Shown here: in pieces, positions 1 through 5,286 of the stretch | Layout of the letters: every line of letters begins with the position of its first letter | Numbering within the stretch: the stretch's first letter is position 1 | Source: JBJSXF01 sp046086225 | GTDB lineage: Bacteria; Actinomycetota; Acidimicrobiia; IMCC26256; PALSA-610 | Direction: 5' to 3' | DNA: 10,013 bases | Assembly (NCBI GenBank): GCA_046086225.1 | Contig: JBJSXF010000160.1 | Location: 1-10,013 of the forward strand | Notes under the pieces: generated by a model | What the model was told of the DNA's origin: nothing | Seen by the model: the letters and a program-made list of their open reading frames with translations, nothing else | Databases searched by the model: none | Program-made: the position numbers and the translations under genes

Positions 1-101
1 CCGGTGTCCGCCGGCACGCGCCGACGCCACCACGCCCATGCGGCGTAGGCGACTGCGCCCGCCGCGCCGCCCCACAGCAGTCTCTTTCCCGTTCGGCCCA
101 C
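1..101 (-). CDS. N-terminal part of a small single-pass membrane protein (partial, runs off left edge)
   Basis: A leftward reading frame begins with GTG at 99-101 and is still open at base 1, giving 33 complete codons. The start is chosen because GAGGA lies seven bases upstream, a good ribosome binding site. The protein begins with a short basic stretch (GRTGKR), then a hydrophobic segment of about 17 residues rich in Ala, Gly and Trp (roughly residues 8-25), then a basic cluster WWRRR. By the positive-inside rule this looks like a short membrane anchor with a cytoplasmic basic flank. It lies 33 bases downstream of the ClC gene on the same strand, so the two may be co-transcribed. The rest of the protein is outside the window and no family can be named. 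Codon use, with third positions mostly G or C, supports it being real. Confidence 0.6.
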   Translation of the reverse strand, partial: MGRTGKRLLWGGAAGAVAYAAWAWWRRRVPADT

Positions 102-134
102 GGTGCGATCCTCGCGCGGTTCCGGTCGTCGGGT

Positions 135-1403
135 TCAGTCCGGCGGGGCGGGGGCCGTCGGCTCGCTCCGACGCGGGAGCTGGGATCCGCTCACCGAGCG
201 CGAGCCCATGAGGATCTGGGCGACCGCGACGGCGAGGAGCGCGGGGACGACGTAGCCGGCGCGTCCGGTCCGTTCGGCCACGAACACCACTGCGGCGATG
301 GGGGTGCGATACCCGGCGCCGAGGAACGCGGCGGCGCCGATGACCGGCAGCAGCATGGTGTCGCTCCCGACGAGCTCGGCGATCGCCGCGCCGAGCACCC
401 AGCCCTCGACGAAGAGGGGGATGAACACTCCGCCGACGCCGCCCGCGGCGAGCGTGCAGGTGGTGGCGGCGGCCCGGAGCGCGAGCAGCGCGACGAGGAG
501 CGCCACCGACCGTTCGGCGGTCTCGGTCCATTCGATGGCGGCGAGCCCCGAGCCGAGCGTGAGCGGTTCGCCGAACGCGGCGTGGGCCAGGGTGCCGAGC
601 CCCACGAGGGCGGTGCCCGCCACGGCGATCCGCACGGTGGCCGGGAAGCGCTCCGGCAGGTGCTTGGCAGCCCGGACGGCGGCCGCGAATCCGCGGGCGC
701 CGATCCCGGCGACGAGGCCCACGATGAGCGCGCCGACGAGCGTGCGGGCGTCGAGCGCGGGTACCCCGGCGGCCGGCACGATCCGTTCGGTGCCGTGGAA
801 GGCGACGTACACGAGGTACGACGATGCGGCCGCGACGACGGCGGGTCCGACCGCATGGGCGGCGGTGTCCTCCTGGTAGGGCACCTCGAGCGCGAAGACA
901 GCCCCGGTGGCGGGCGCCTTGAAGATCGCGGCGACCCCGGCGGCGGCCCCGGCGACGAGGAGGGTGCGCTCCTCGCCGGCGGCGACGAGGCGGGGGAAGC
1001 GGCGACGCACGAACGAGCCGATGGCCGCCCCGAGGTAGATCGACGGTCCCTCGAATCCGAGCGAGCCGCCGAGCCCCAGGGTCGCGGTCGCGGCCGCCAT
1101 GCGCCCACCGACCGGCCCGGCGGGCAGGTCGCCTCCGGTCCGGTGATATGCGTCCAGATATGCGTCGGCGGTCGCACCGGACGCGCCCCGAGCCAGGAAC
1201 CGCAGTGCGAGGGTGGCGAGGACGATCCCGGCGACCGGCGTGACGACGGCGAGTGGCGTGGCGCGGCTCACCGTCCATTCGAGCAGCCAGTTGCCGGCGA
1301 CTTGCTCGAACCCGGAGACGGCCAGTCCGGTCAGGGCCCCGGTCAACGCAGCGAGGGCGAGCATCCGGTGCGGGCCCGTCCTCGGCTGGATCCGCTTCGC
1401 CAC
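135..1403 (-). CDS. ClC-family chloride channel / anion transporter
   Basis: This is a 422-residue multi-pass membrane protein of the voltage-gated chloride channel (ClC) family, which moves chloride or related anions across the cytoplasmic membrane as a dimer. Motifs appear in family order: ASGAT at about 74-78 (degenerate form of GSGIP, with the Ser kept), GFEGP at 116-120 with the gating glutamate E118, the helix around AGVAAIFKAPATGAVFALE (155-173), GGVGGVFIPL at 321-330 (filter segment, GGIFAP in the family) and a last helix with Y383 at the place of the ion-coordinating tyrosine. The position of the internal proton glutamate of exchangers reads Val (V174, after E173). No cytoplasmic CBS domain follows; the protein ends in a short Pro-rich tail. 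The GTG start has no Shine-Dalgarno sequence but lies six bases after TAGCCT, suggesting a leaderless mRNA; an ATG at residue 14 is the alternative. Transported ion and physiological role are not known. Confidence 0.9.
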   Translation of the reverse strand: MAKRIQPRTGPHRMLALAALTGALTGLAVSGFEQVAGNWLLEWTVSRATPLAVVTPVAGIVLATLALRFLARGASGATADAYLDAYHRTGGDLPAGPVGGRMAAATATLGLGGSLGFEGPSIYLGAAIGSFVRRRFPRLVAAGEERTLLVAGAAAGVAAIFKAPATGAVFALEVPYQEDTAAHAVGPAVVAAASSYLVYVAFHGTERIVPAAGVPALDARTLVGALIVGLVAGIGARGFAAAVRAAKHLPERFPATVRIAVAGTALVGLGTLAHAAFGEPLTLGSGLAAIEWTETAERSVALLVALLALRAAATTCTLAAGGVGGVFIPLFVEGWVLGAAIAELVGSDTMLLPVIGAAAFLGAGYRTPIAAVVFVAERTGRAGYVVPALLAVAVAQILMGSRSVSGSQLPRRSEPTAPAPPD

Positions 1404-1409
1404 GAGCGG

Positions 1410-1415
1410 AGGCTA
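1410..1415 (-). promoter_or_regulatory. Candidate -10 element (TAGCCT) for a leaderless ClC transcript
   Basis: On the minus strand TAGCCT fits the TANNNT pattern of actinobacterial -10 elements and ends six bases before the GTG at 1401-1403. Transcription would then start at or next to the start codon, consistent with the lack of a ribosome binding site. A TTGCCG lies 15 bases upstream, a rather short spacing for a -35 box. This is inference from pattern and position. Confidence 0.4.
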
Positions 1416-1441
1416 CGAGGTGATCGCGACCGGCAATTGAC

Positions 1442-1470
1442 TTGCCGACCTGCGCCCGCTCTGCGAGAAT
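1442..1470 (+). promoter_or_regulatory. Candidate promoter of the leuA leader
   Basis: TTGCCG (1442-1447) and GAGAAT (1465-1470) are separated by 17 bases, matching a housekeeping sigma promoter at four of six bases in each box. The -10 box ends eight bases before the ATG of the leader peptide at 1479, so transcription probably starts at or just before that codon and the leader peptide could be translated without a 5' UTR. It lies back to back with the ClC promoter. An overlapping TTGACT at 1437-1442 would need a 22-base spacer and is less likely. Confidence 0.45.
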
Positions 1471-1478
1471 CCTTGGCG

Positions 1479-1529
1479 ATGCGTCAGGCCCCGGTGACCC
1501 GAACCCGACTGGGACTCCTCCTTACGTAG
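1479..1529 (+). CDS. leuL: Leucine leader peptide (attenuation leader) upstream of leuA
   Basis: A 16-codon frame, MRQAPVTRTRLGLLLT, starts with ATG and ends with TAG. Four of its last six residues are leucine, encoded by CTG, CTC, CTC and CTT around one glycine. The Leu codons finish three bases before the stop, which sits immediately before a stem-loop and about 30 bases before a terminator-like hairpin, 90 bases upstream of leuA. This is the standard layout of an amino-acid leader peptide: when charged leucyl-tRNA is scarce the ribosome stalls on the Leu codons and changes the fold of the RNA downstream. No Shine-Dalgarno sequence is seen; leaderless initiation is likely, given the -10 box eight bases upstream. 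Leader elements before actinobacterial leuA are known as a class; the assignment here rests on codons and position. Confidence 0.75.
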   Translation: MRQAPVTRTRLGLLLT

Positions 1530-1555
1530 GCGCGGGCGCACATAGGTGCCCGCGC
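1530..1555 (+). promoter_or_regulatory. Leader stem-loop between leuL stop and the attenuator terminator
   Basis: The arms GCGCGGGC (1530-1537) and GCCCGCGC (1548-1555) form a perfect 8-bp stem. CAC (1539-1541, with the G at 1538 bulged, partly offset) or an open loop completes the top, with ATAG at its centre. The 5' arm begins one base after the leader peptide stop codon, so a ribosome stalled on the Leu codons would cover or border it. Bases 1534-1538 (GGGCG) can alternatively pair with 1559-1563 (CGCCC), the 5' arm of the following terminator, a possible but short antiterminator contact. The switching role is inferred. Confidence 0.6.
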
Positions 1556-1559
1556 TTCC

Positions 1560-1590
1560 GCCCTCCGAGCCATCCGGCCGGGGGGCTTTT
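1560..1590 (+). terminator. Attenuator-type intrinsic terminator in the leuA leader
   Basis: The arms GCCCTCCG (1560-1567) and CGGGGGGC (1579-1586) pair over 8 bp with one G-U pair. They are extended by GCC/GGC (1569-1571 with 1576-1578) past a single bulged A, leaving an ATCC loop. The stem is followed directly by TTTT and then CGTTTCCC. It lies between the leucine leader peptide and leuA, with no other rightward gene before it, so its natural role is conditional termination of leuA transcription. Confidence 0.7.
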
Positions 1591-1605
1591 CGTTTCCCGA
1601 GCGCT

Positions 1606-1609
1606 GGAG
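1606..1609 (+). promoter_or_regulatory. leuA ribosome binding site (GGAG)
   Basis: GGAG lies ten bases before the ATG of leuA, at the long end of normal spacing. It is flanked by CGCT (1602-1605) and AGCG (1610-1613), so it can sit in the loop of a small 4-bp hairpin. The site supports the ATG at 1620 as the start. Confidence 0.5.
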
Positions 1610-1619
1610 AGCGATCGCC

Positions 1620-3167
1620 ATGGACACGGTGAAGATCTTCGATACGACCCTGCGGGACGGGGAGCAGTCGCCGGGCATCTCGCTCGACGTCGCCGAGAAG
1701 CTCGAGATCGCCGAGCAGCTCGCCCGCCTGGGCGTCGACATCATCGAGGCCGGGTTCCCGATCGCGTCCGACGGTGACTTCGAGGCTGTGGAGGCCATCG
1801 CCCGGGGCGTACGGGGTCCGACCATCGCCGGGTTGTCGCGCACGGGCTTCAAGGACATCGACCGGGCGTGGGAGGCGGTCCGTCACGCCGACAAGCCGCG
1901 CATCCACGTGTTCATCGCGACGTCGAAGATCCACATGGAGAAGAAGCTCCAGATGACCCCGGATCAGGTGAAGGCCGAGGCCGCGGCGGGTGTGGCCCGG
2001 GCCCGGGGCTACACCGCCGACGTCGAGTTCTCCCCGGAGGACGGCTACCGGTCCGATCCCGACTTCATGTGCGAGGTCTGCCAGATCGCGGTCGACAACG
2101 GGGCGACCACCCTGAACATCCCCGACACGGTCGGGTACGCAGTGCCGGCCGACTACGGGAAGCTGATCGCCTACGTGCTCGAGCAGGTGACGGGCGACTA
2201 CGTCGTGTCGACCCACTGTCACGATGACCTCGGGCTGGCCGTGGCCAACTCGCTGGCCGGGGTGGCGGCCGGGGCCCGGCAGGTCGAATGTGCGATCAAC
2301 GGGCTCGGCGAGCGGGCGGGTAACGCCGCGCTCGAGGAGGTCGTGATGGCCATTCGCACCCGGAGCGACTTCTTCACGGGGCTGGACGTCAACGTGCGGA
2401 CGGCCGAGCTGGCCCGCACCTCACGGCTCGTGTCCCGGCTGACGGGATACCACGTGCAGTACAACAAGGCGGTCGTCGGCCGGAACGCCTTCGCTCACGA
2501 ATCGGGCATCCACCAGCACGGAGTGCTCGCCGACCGTGAGACCTACGAGATCATCGATGCCGCGGCGGTCGGGCAGGAGGCGGCCCAGATCGTCTTGGGC
2601 AAGCACTCGGGGCGGCACGCCTTCGCCGACACGCTGCGCAAGATGGGGCTCGACGTGCAGGGCGATGCCCTCAACGCGGCCTTCGTGCGGTTCAAGGAGC
2701 TGGCCGACAAGAAGGTCGAGGTCACCGAGGCCGATCTGGAGGTGATCGTCGCCGAGGAGCTCGGCACCGAGGTGTCGCACCGGTACGTGCTCGCCGAGAT
2801 CGAGCTGCACGGCGGCACGACGACCAAGCCGTCGGCCCGGGTCGTGGTCGAGGACGGCGCCGAGCGCCACGAGGTGCTCGGCGCCGGCGGCGGCATGATC
2901 GACGCCGCGGTCGACGCGATCTCCCAGGCGACGGGGGTGCGGGCCCGGCTGCGTGACTTCGTCGTGTCGTCGGTCAGTGGCGGTGCCGATGCGCTCGGTG
3001 CGGTGACCGTCACGGTCGAGACCGAGAGCGGGCGCAAGATCGCGGGGCGGGGGGTGGCGACCGATGTCGTGGAGGCATCGGCCCGGGCCTACCTCAACGC
3101 GGTGAACAAGATCGTCCGCTTGCGCGAGCGGGGTGACGACGCCCGGGACGTGACCGTCGGGCCCTGA
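1620..3167 (+). CDS. leuA: 2-isopropylmalate synthase
   Basis: LeuA condenses acetyl-CoA with 2-oxoisovalerate to 2-isopropylmalate, the first committed step of leucine synthesis in the cytoplasm. The 515-residue protein has the full type-1 layout. An HMGL-like TIM barrel (about 5-270) opens with FDTTLRDGEQSPG (7-19), where R12 and D13 belong to the active and metal site, and includes HCHDD (199-203, metal-ligand histidines) and NGLGERAGNAALEE (227-240). A linker with HESGIHQHG (293-301) and LGKHSGRHAF (326-335) follows. The C-terminal leucine-binding regulatory domain (about 380-505) carries the glycine-rich GAGGGMIDAAVDAI. Nothing is truncated. The start is fixed by the family N-terminus and a GGAG ten bases upstream. 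Expression is probably controlled by the leader peptide and terminator upstream, and the enzyme by leucine feedback. leuD converges on it. Homocitrate and citramalate synthases are relatives, but the overall motif set and leu context fit LeuA. Confidence 0.96.
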   Translation: MDTVKIFDTTLRDGEQSPGISLDVAEKLEIAEQLARLGVDIIEAGFPIASDGDFEAVEAIARGVRGPTIAGLSRTGFKDIDRAWEAVRHADKPRIHVFIATSKIHMEKKLQMTPDQVKAEAAAGVARARGYTADVEFSPEDGYRSDPDFMCEVCQIAVDNGATTLNIPDTVGYAVPADYGKLIAYVLEQVTGDYVVSTHCHDDLGLAVANSLAGVAAGARQVECAINGLGERAGNAALEEVVMAIRTRSDFFTGLDVNVRTAELARTSRLVSRLTGYHVQYNKAVVGRNAFAHESGIHQHGVLADRETYEIIDAAAVGQEAAQIVLGKHSGRHAFADTLRKMGLDVQGDALNAAFVRFKELADKKVEVTEADLEVIVAEELGTEVSHRYVLAEIELHGGTTTKPSARVVVEDGAERHEVLGAGGGMIDAAVDAISQATGVRARLRDFVVSSVSGGADALGAVTVTVETESGRKIAGRGVATDVVEASARAYLNAVNKIVRLRERGDDARDVTVGP

Positions 3168-3178
3168 GCCCGACGGTC
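3152..3178. terminator. Shared stem-loop at the convergent leuA/leuD ends
   Basis: GACCGTCGGGC (3152-3162) and GCCCGACGGTC (3168-3178) are perfect inverted repeats, an 11-bp stem closed by a five-base loop CCTGA that contains the leuA stop codon TGA. There is no T-run on either side, which is common for GC-rich actinobacterial terminators. It lies between the convergent leuA and leuD ends and would form in either transcript, so it is probably a bidirectional terminator or 3'-end stabiliser. Confidence 0.7.
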
Positions 3179-3200
3179 GGGGGCGGCGCGGTCCGGAGGC

Positions 3201-3797
3201 TCAGGCGTCGACGCGCGGGAGCCAGTCGGGTCGCCCGGCCTCGTAGTCGGCGATGGCGGCGTCGTGCTGCATCGACAGCCCGATGTCGTCGAGTCCGTGC
3301 ACGAGCCGGTGGGCGTGGTGCTCATCGAGGAAGAAGGGCTCCTGCATCGAGATCGCGGGCACCCGCACCTCGAGGTCGGTGACGTCGACCACGATCTCGA
3401 TCGTCGGGTCGGACTCGACGGCAGCCATGATCCGCTCGACCTCTTCGGGGCCGAGGGTCACCGGCACGAGGCCGATCTTCAGGCAGTTGTTCCGGAAGAT
3501 GTCGGCGAACCGTGACGAGATGATTGCCTTGAATCCGTAGTCCTCGAGCGCCCACGGCGCGTGCTCACGCGATGAGCCCGTCCCGAAGTTCGGTCCGGCG
3601 ACGAGGATGCCGGCTCCCGCGTACCGGGGCTGGTTCAGCACGAAGTCGGGGTCCTTGCGCCACTCGGAGAACAGCCCGGCGCCGAAGCCGGTGCGCTCGA
3701 TGCGCTTCAGCCATTCGGCCGGGATGATCTGGTCGGTGTCGACGTCGGAGCGCCGCAGGGGGACGGCACGTTCGGTGATGACGGTGACGGGTTCCAT
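3201..3797 (-). CDS. leuD: 3-isopropylmalate dehydratase small subunit
   Basis: LeuD is the small subunit of isopropylmalate isomerase. Together with LeuC it converts 2-isopropylmalate to 3-isopropylmalate through dehydration and rehydration. The 198-residue protein has the usual length and the aconitase swivel-domain signatures: SDVDTDQIIPAEWLKR (17-32), a substrate-loop region with FSEWRKDP (43-50), and the hallmark NFGTGSSREHAPWAL (70-84), followed by SSRFADIFRNNCLKIGLVP (94-112). The ATG start has AGGAG five bases upstream. It follows leuC on the same strand with only 12 bases between stop and start, so the two are surely one operon. Its 3' end converges on leuA across a 33-base gap. The length, the leuC partner and the motifs exclude a full-length aconitase. 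Confidence 0.96.
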   Translation of the reverse strand: MEPVTVITERAVPLRRSDVDTDQIIPAEWLKRIERTGFGAGLFSEWRKDPDFVLNQPRYAGAGILVAGPNFGTGSSREHAPWALEDYGFKAIISSRFADIFRNNCLKIGLVPVTLGPEEVERIMAAVESDPTIEIVVDVTDLEVRVPAISMQEPFFLDEHHAHRLVHGLDDIGLSMQHDAAIADYEAGRPDWLPRVDA

Positions 3798-3802
3798 GTC
3801 GG

Positions 3803-3807
3803 CTCCT
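3803..3807 (-). promoter_or_regulatory. leuD ribosome binding site (AGGAG)
   Basis: On the minus strand AGGAG lies five bases before the leuD ATG and three bases after the leuC stop. It shows that leuD is translated from its own site within the leuCD message. Confidence 0.65.
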
Positions 3808-3809
3808 GC

Positions 3810-5228
3810 TCAGTCGAGATCGGCCGGGGTGGCGAAGTGCCCGGCGATGGCGGTGGCGGCGGCGACGGCGGGGGAGACGAGGTGCGTGCGGCCGCCCTTG
3901 CCCTGCCGGCCTTCGAAGTTGCGGTTCGAGGTCGATGCGCTCCGCTCGCCGGGGGCGAGCTTGTCGGGGTTCATGGCCAGGCACATCGAGCAGCCCGGCT
4001 CGCGCCAGTCGAAGCCGGCGGCCCGGAACACGGCGTCGAGTCCTTCGGCTTCGGCCTGAGCCTTCACCGCGGCCGAGCCGGGCACGACGAGCGTGCGGAC
4101 GCCGTCGCGCACTCGGCGGCCCCGGGCGACTTCGGCCGCGGCCCGGAGGTCCTCGATCCGTGAGTTGGTGCACGACCCGATGAACACGGTGTCGACCCGC
4201 ACGGCGCGCATCGGCGTTCCGGCCGTGAGCCCCATGTAGGTGAGGGCCCGGGCGGCTGAGTCGCGAGCCGAGGGGTCGGCGAAGTCGTCGGGCGAGGGCA
4301 CGACGTCGTCGATCGGGATCGTCTGAGCGGGGTTCGTGCCCCAGGAGACGTGCGGCACGAGCGTGGTGGCGTCGATCACGACCTCCTTGTCGAAGGTCGC
4401 GCCCTCGTCGGTGACGAGGCTGCGCCAGTCCTCGACCGCTCGGTCGAACGCGGCACCGGTGGCGGCGTAGGGCCGACCGGCCAGGTAGGCGAAGGTGGTC
4501 TCGTCGGGGGCGATGAGGCCGGCCCGGGCCCCGGCCTCGATCGACATGTTGCACACGGTCATCCGGCCCTCCATCGAGAGCGCCCGGATCGCCGAGCCGC
4601 GGTACTCGATGATCGAGCCGATGCCGCCGCCGGTGCCGATGCGGGCGATGATGGCGAGCACGACGTCCTTCGCGGTCACGCCCTCGGGCAGGTCGCCCTC
4701 GACCGTGATCGCCATGGTGCCGGGCCGCACCTGGGGGAGGGTCTGGGTGGCGAGGACGTGATCGACCTCGCTCGTGCCGATGCCGAAGGCGAGCGCGCCG
4801 AACGCGCCGTGGGTCGAGGTGTGGCTGTCGCCGCAGACGATCGTCATGCCCGGCTGGGTGAGGCCCTGCTCGGGCCCGATCACGTGCACGATGCCCTGCC
4901 CCGGCTCGCCCATGGCGTGGCAGCGGATGCCGAACTCGGCGCAGTTGCGGGCGAGCACGTCCATCTGCTGGGCCGAGACGGGATCCCCGATCGGCTGGTC
5001 GAGGCCGGTCGTCGGCACGTTGTGGTCCATCGTCGCCACGGTGAGGTCGGGGCGGCGCACGCCGCGGCCGGCCAGGCGCAGGCCGTCGAAGGCCTGGGGC
5101 GAGGTGACCTCGTGGACGAGGTGGAGGTCGATGTAGAGGAGATCGGGCTCGCCCTCGGCCTGCCGCACCAGGTGGCGGTCCCAGATCTTCTCCGACATGG
5201 TCCTCGGGGTTCCCGGGGCTCCCGGCAT
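3810..5228 (-). CDS. leuC: 3-isopropylmalate dehydratase large subunit
   Basis: LeuC carries the 4Fe-4S cluster of isopropylmalate isomerase and acts with LeuD on 2-isopropylmalate. The 472-residue protein is full length. Motifs in order are SEKIWDRHLV (12-21), DHNVPTT (68-74), GDSHTSTHGAFGALAFGIG (133-151, aconitase signature), GSCTNSRIEDL (351-361) with cluster ligand C353, PGCSMCLAMN (411-420) with ligands C413 and C416, and SNRNFEGRQG (434-443). Two starts are possible. I prefer the ATG at 5226-5228, because GGAG lies seven bases upstream and the resulting N-terminus, ending in PRT before the conserved MSEKIW, has the length I recall for mycobacterial LeuC. The ATG at 5196-5198 (462 residues) has only a GAGG placed too close. 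It is the first gene of the leuCD operon and is divergent from the IclR regulator, whose likely operator lies 20 bases upstream of the leuC start. Confidence 0.96.
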   Translation of the reverse strand: MPGAPGTPRTMSEKIWDRHLVRQAEGEPDLLYIDLHLVHEVTSPQAFDGLRLAGRGVRRPDLTVATMDHNVPTTGLDQPIGDPVSAQQMDVLARNCAEFGIRCHAMGEPGQGIVHVIGPEQGLTQPGMTIVCGDSHTSTHGAFGALAFGIGTSEVDHVLATQTLPQVRPGTMAITVEGDLPEGVTAKDVVLAIIARIGTGGGIGSIIEYRGSAIRALSMEGRMTVCNMSIEAGARAGLIAPDETTFAYLAGRPYAATGAAFDRAVEDWRSLVTDEGATFDKEVVIDATTLVPHVSWGTNPAQTIPIDDVVPSPDDFADPSARDSAARALTYMGLTAGTPMRAVRVDTVFIGSCTNSRIEDLRAAAEVARGRRVRDGVRTLVVPGSAAVKAQAEAEGLDAVFRAAGFDWREPGCSMCLAMNPDKLAPGERSASTSNRNFEGRQGKGGRTHLVSPAVAAATAIAGHFATPADLD

Positions 5229-5235
5229 CGTGTCG

Positions 5236-5239
5236 CTCC
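5236..5239 (-). promoter_or_regulatory. leuC ribosome binding site supporting the longer start
   Basis: On the minus strand GGAG lies seven bases before the ATG at 5226-5228. The competing downstream ATG has only GAGGA two bases before it. The site therefore decides for the 472-residue LeuC. Confidence 0.5.
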
Positions 5240-5248
5240 GCGCTAGGG

Positions 5249-5267
5249 TGTCTCATTGAGTGAGACA
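5249..5267. promoter_or_regulatory. Palindromic operator between leuC and the IclR-family regulator
   Basis: TGTCTCA and TGAGACA are perfect 7-base inverted repeats with a five-base centre. The palindrome lies in the short divergent region between leuC and the regulator gene, over any leuC promoter (minus-strand TTGTCT at 5263-5268 falls inside it) and next to a rightward TAGGGT (5244-5249). A further half-site, TGAGA, occurs at 5282-5286, in the same orientation as the right arm and exactly 21 bases away, about two helical turns. IclR-family proteins bind such palindromes as dimers or pairs of dimers, and the leucine regulators NdgR, AreB and LtbR of other actinobacteria act at leuCD promoters. 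Binding here, and autoregulation, are inferred. Confidence 0.75.
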
Positions 5268-5286
5268 ATCGTTCCGTTCAGTGAGA

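Noticed and set aside
1437..1442. TTGACT as the -35 box of the leuA leader
   Set aside because: It is the better -35 match but sits 22 bases from the only good -10 candidate; the overlapping TTGCCG has the ideal 17-base spacing.
582..1529. Long rightward open frame of about 315 codons antisense to the ClC gene
   Set aside because: It is a GC-rich shadow: the translation is Arg/Gly/Asp-rich with no domain, while the opposite strand encodes a clear ClC protein. Only its last 16 codons, after the ATG at 1479, are meaningful, as the leucine leader peptide.
5196..5198. Downstream ATG as the leuC start
   Set aside because: Its GAGGA is only two bases away, too close for normal initiation, while the upstream ATG has GGAG at seven bases and gives the N-terminal length expected from mycobacterial LeuC.
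4350..5246. Rightward open frame of about 298 codons antisense to leuC
   Set aside because: Asp/Gly/His/Arg-rich shadow with no motifs; it would also run through the leuC start region.
3565..5268. Leftward open frame of about 567 codons running through leuC and into leuD
   Set aside because: It is a frame-shifted shadow of the two genes, with Arg/Pro/His-rich low-complexity translation; leuC and leuD in the other frames carry all catalytic motifs.
5260..5286. GTG 5260 as the start of the IclR-family regulator
   Set aside because: It would place the start codon inside the perfect palindrome and add nine non-conserved residues; the ATG at 5287 (or GTG at 5281) gives the family-like N-terminus. 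It cannot be fully excluded.
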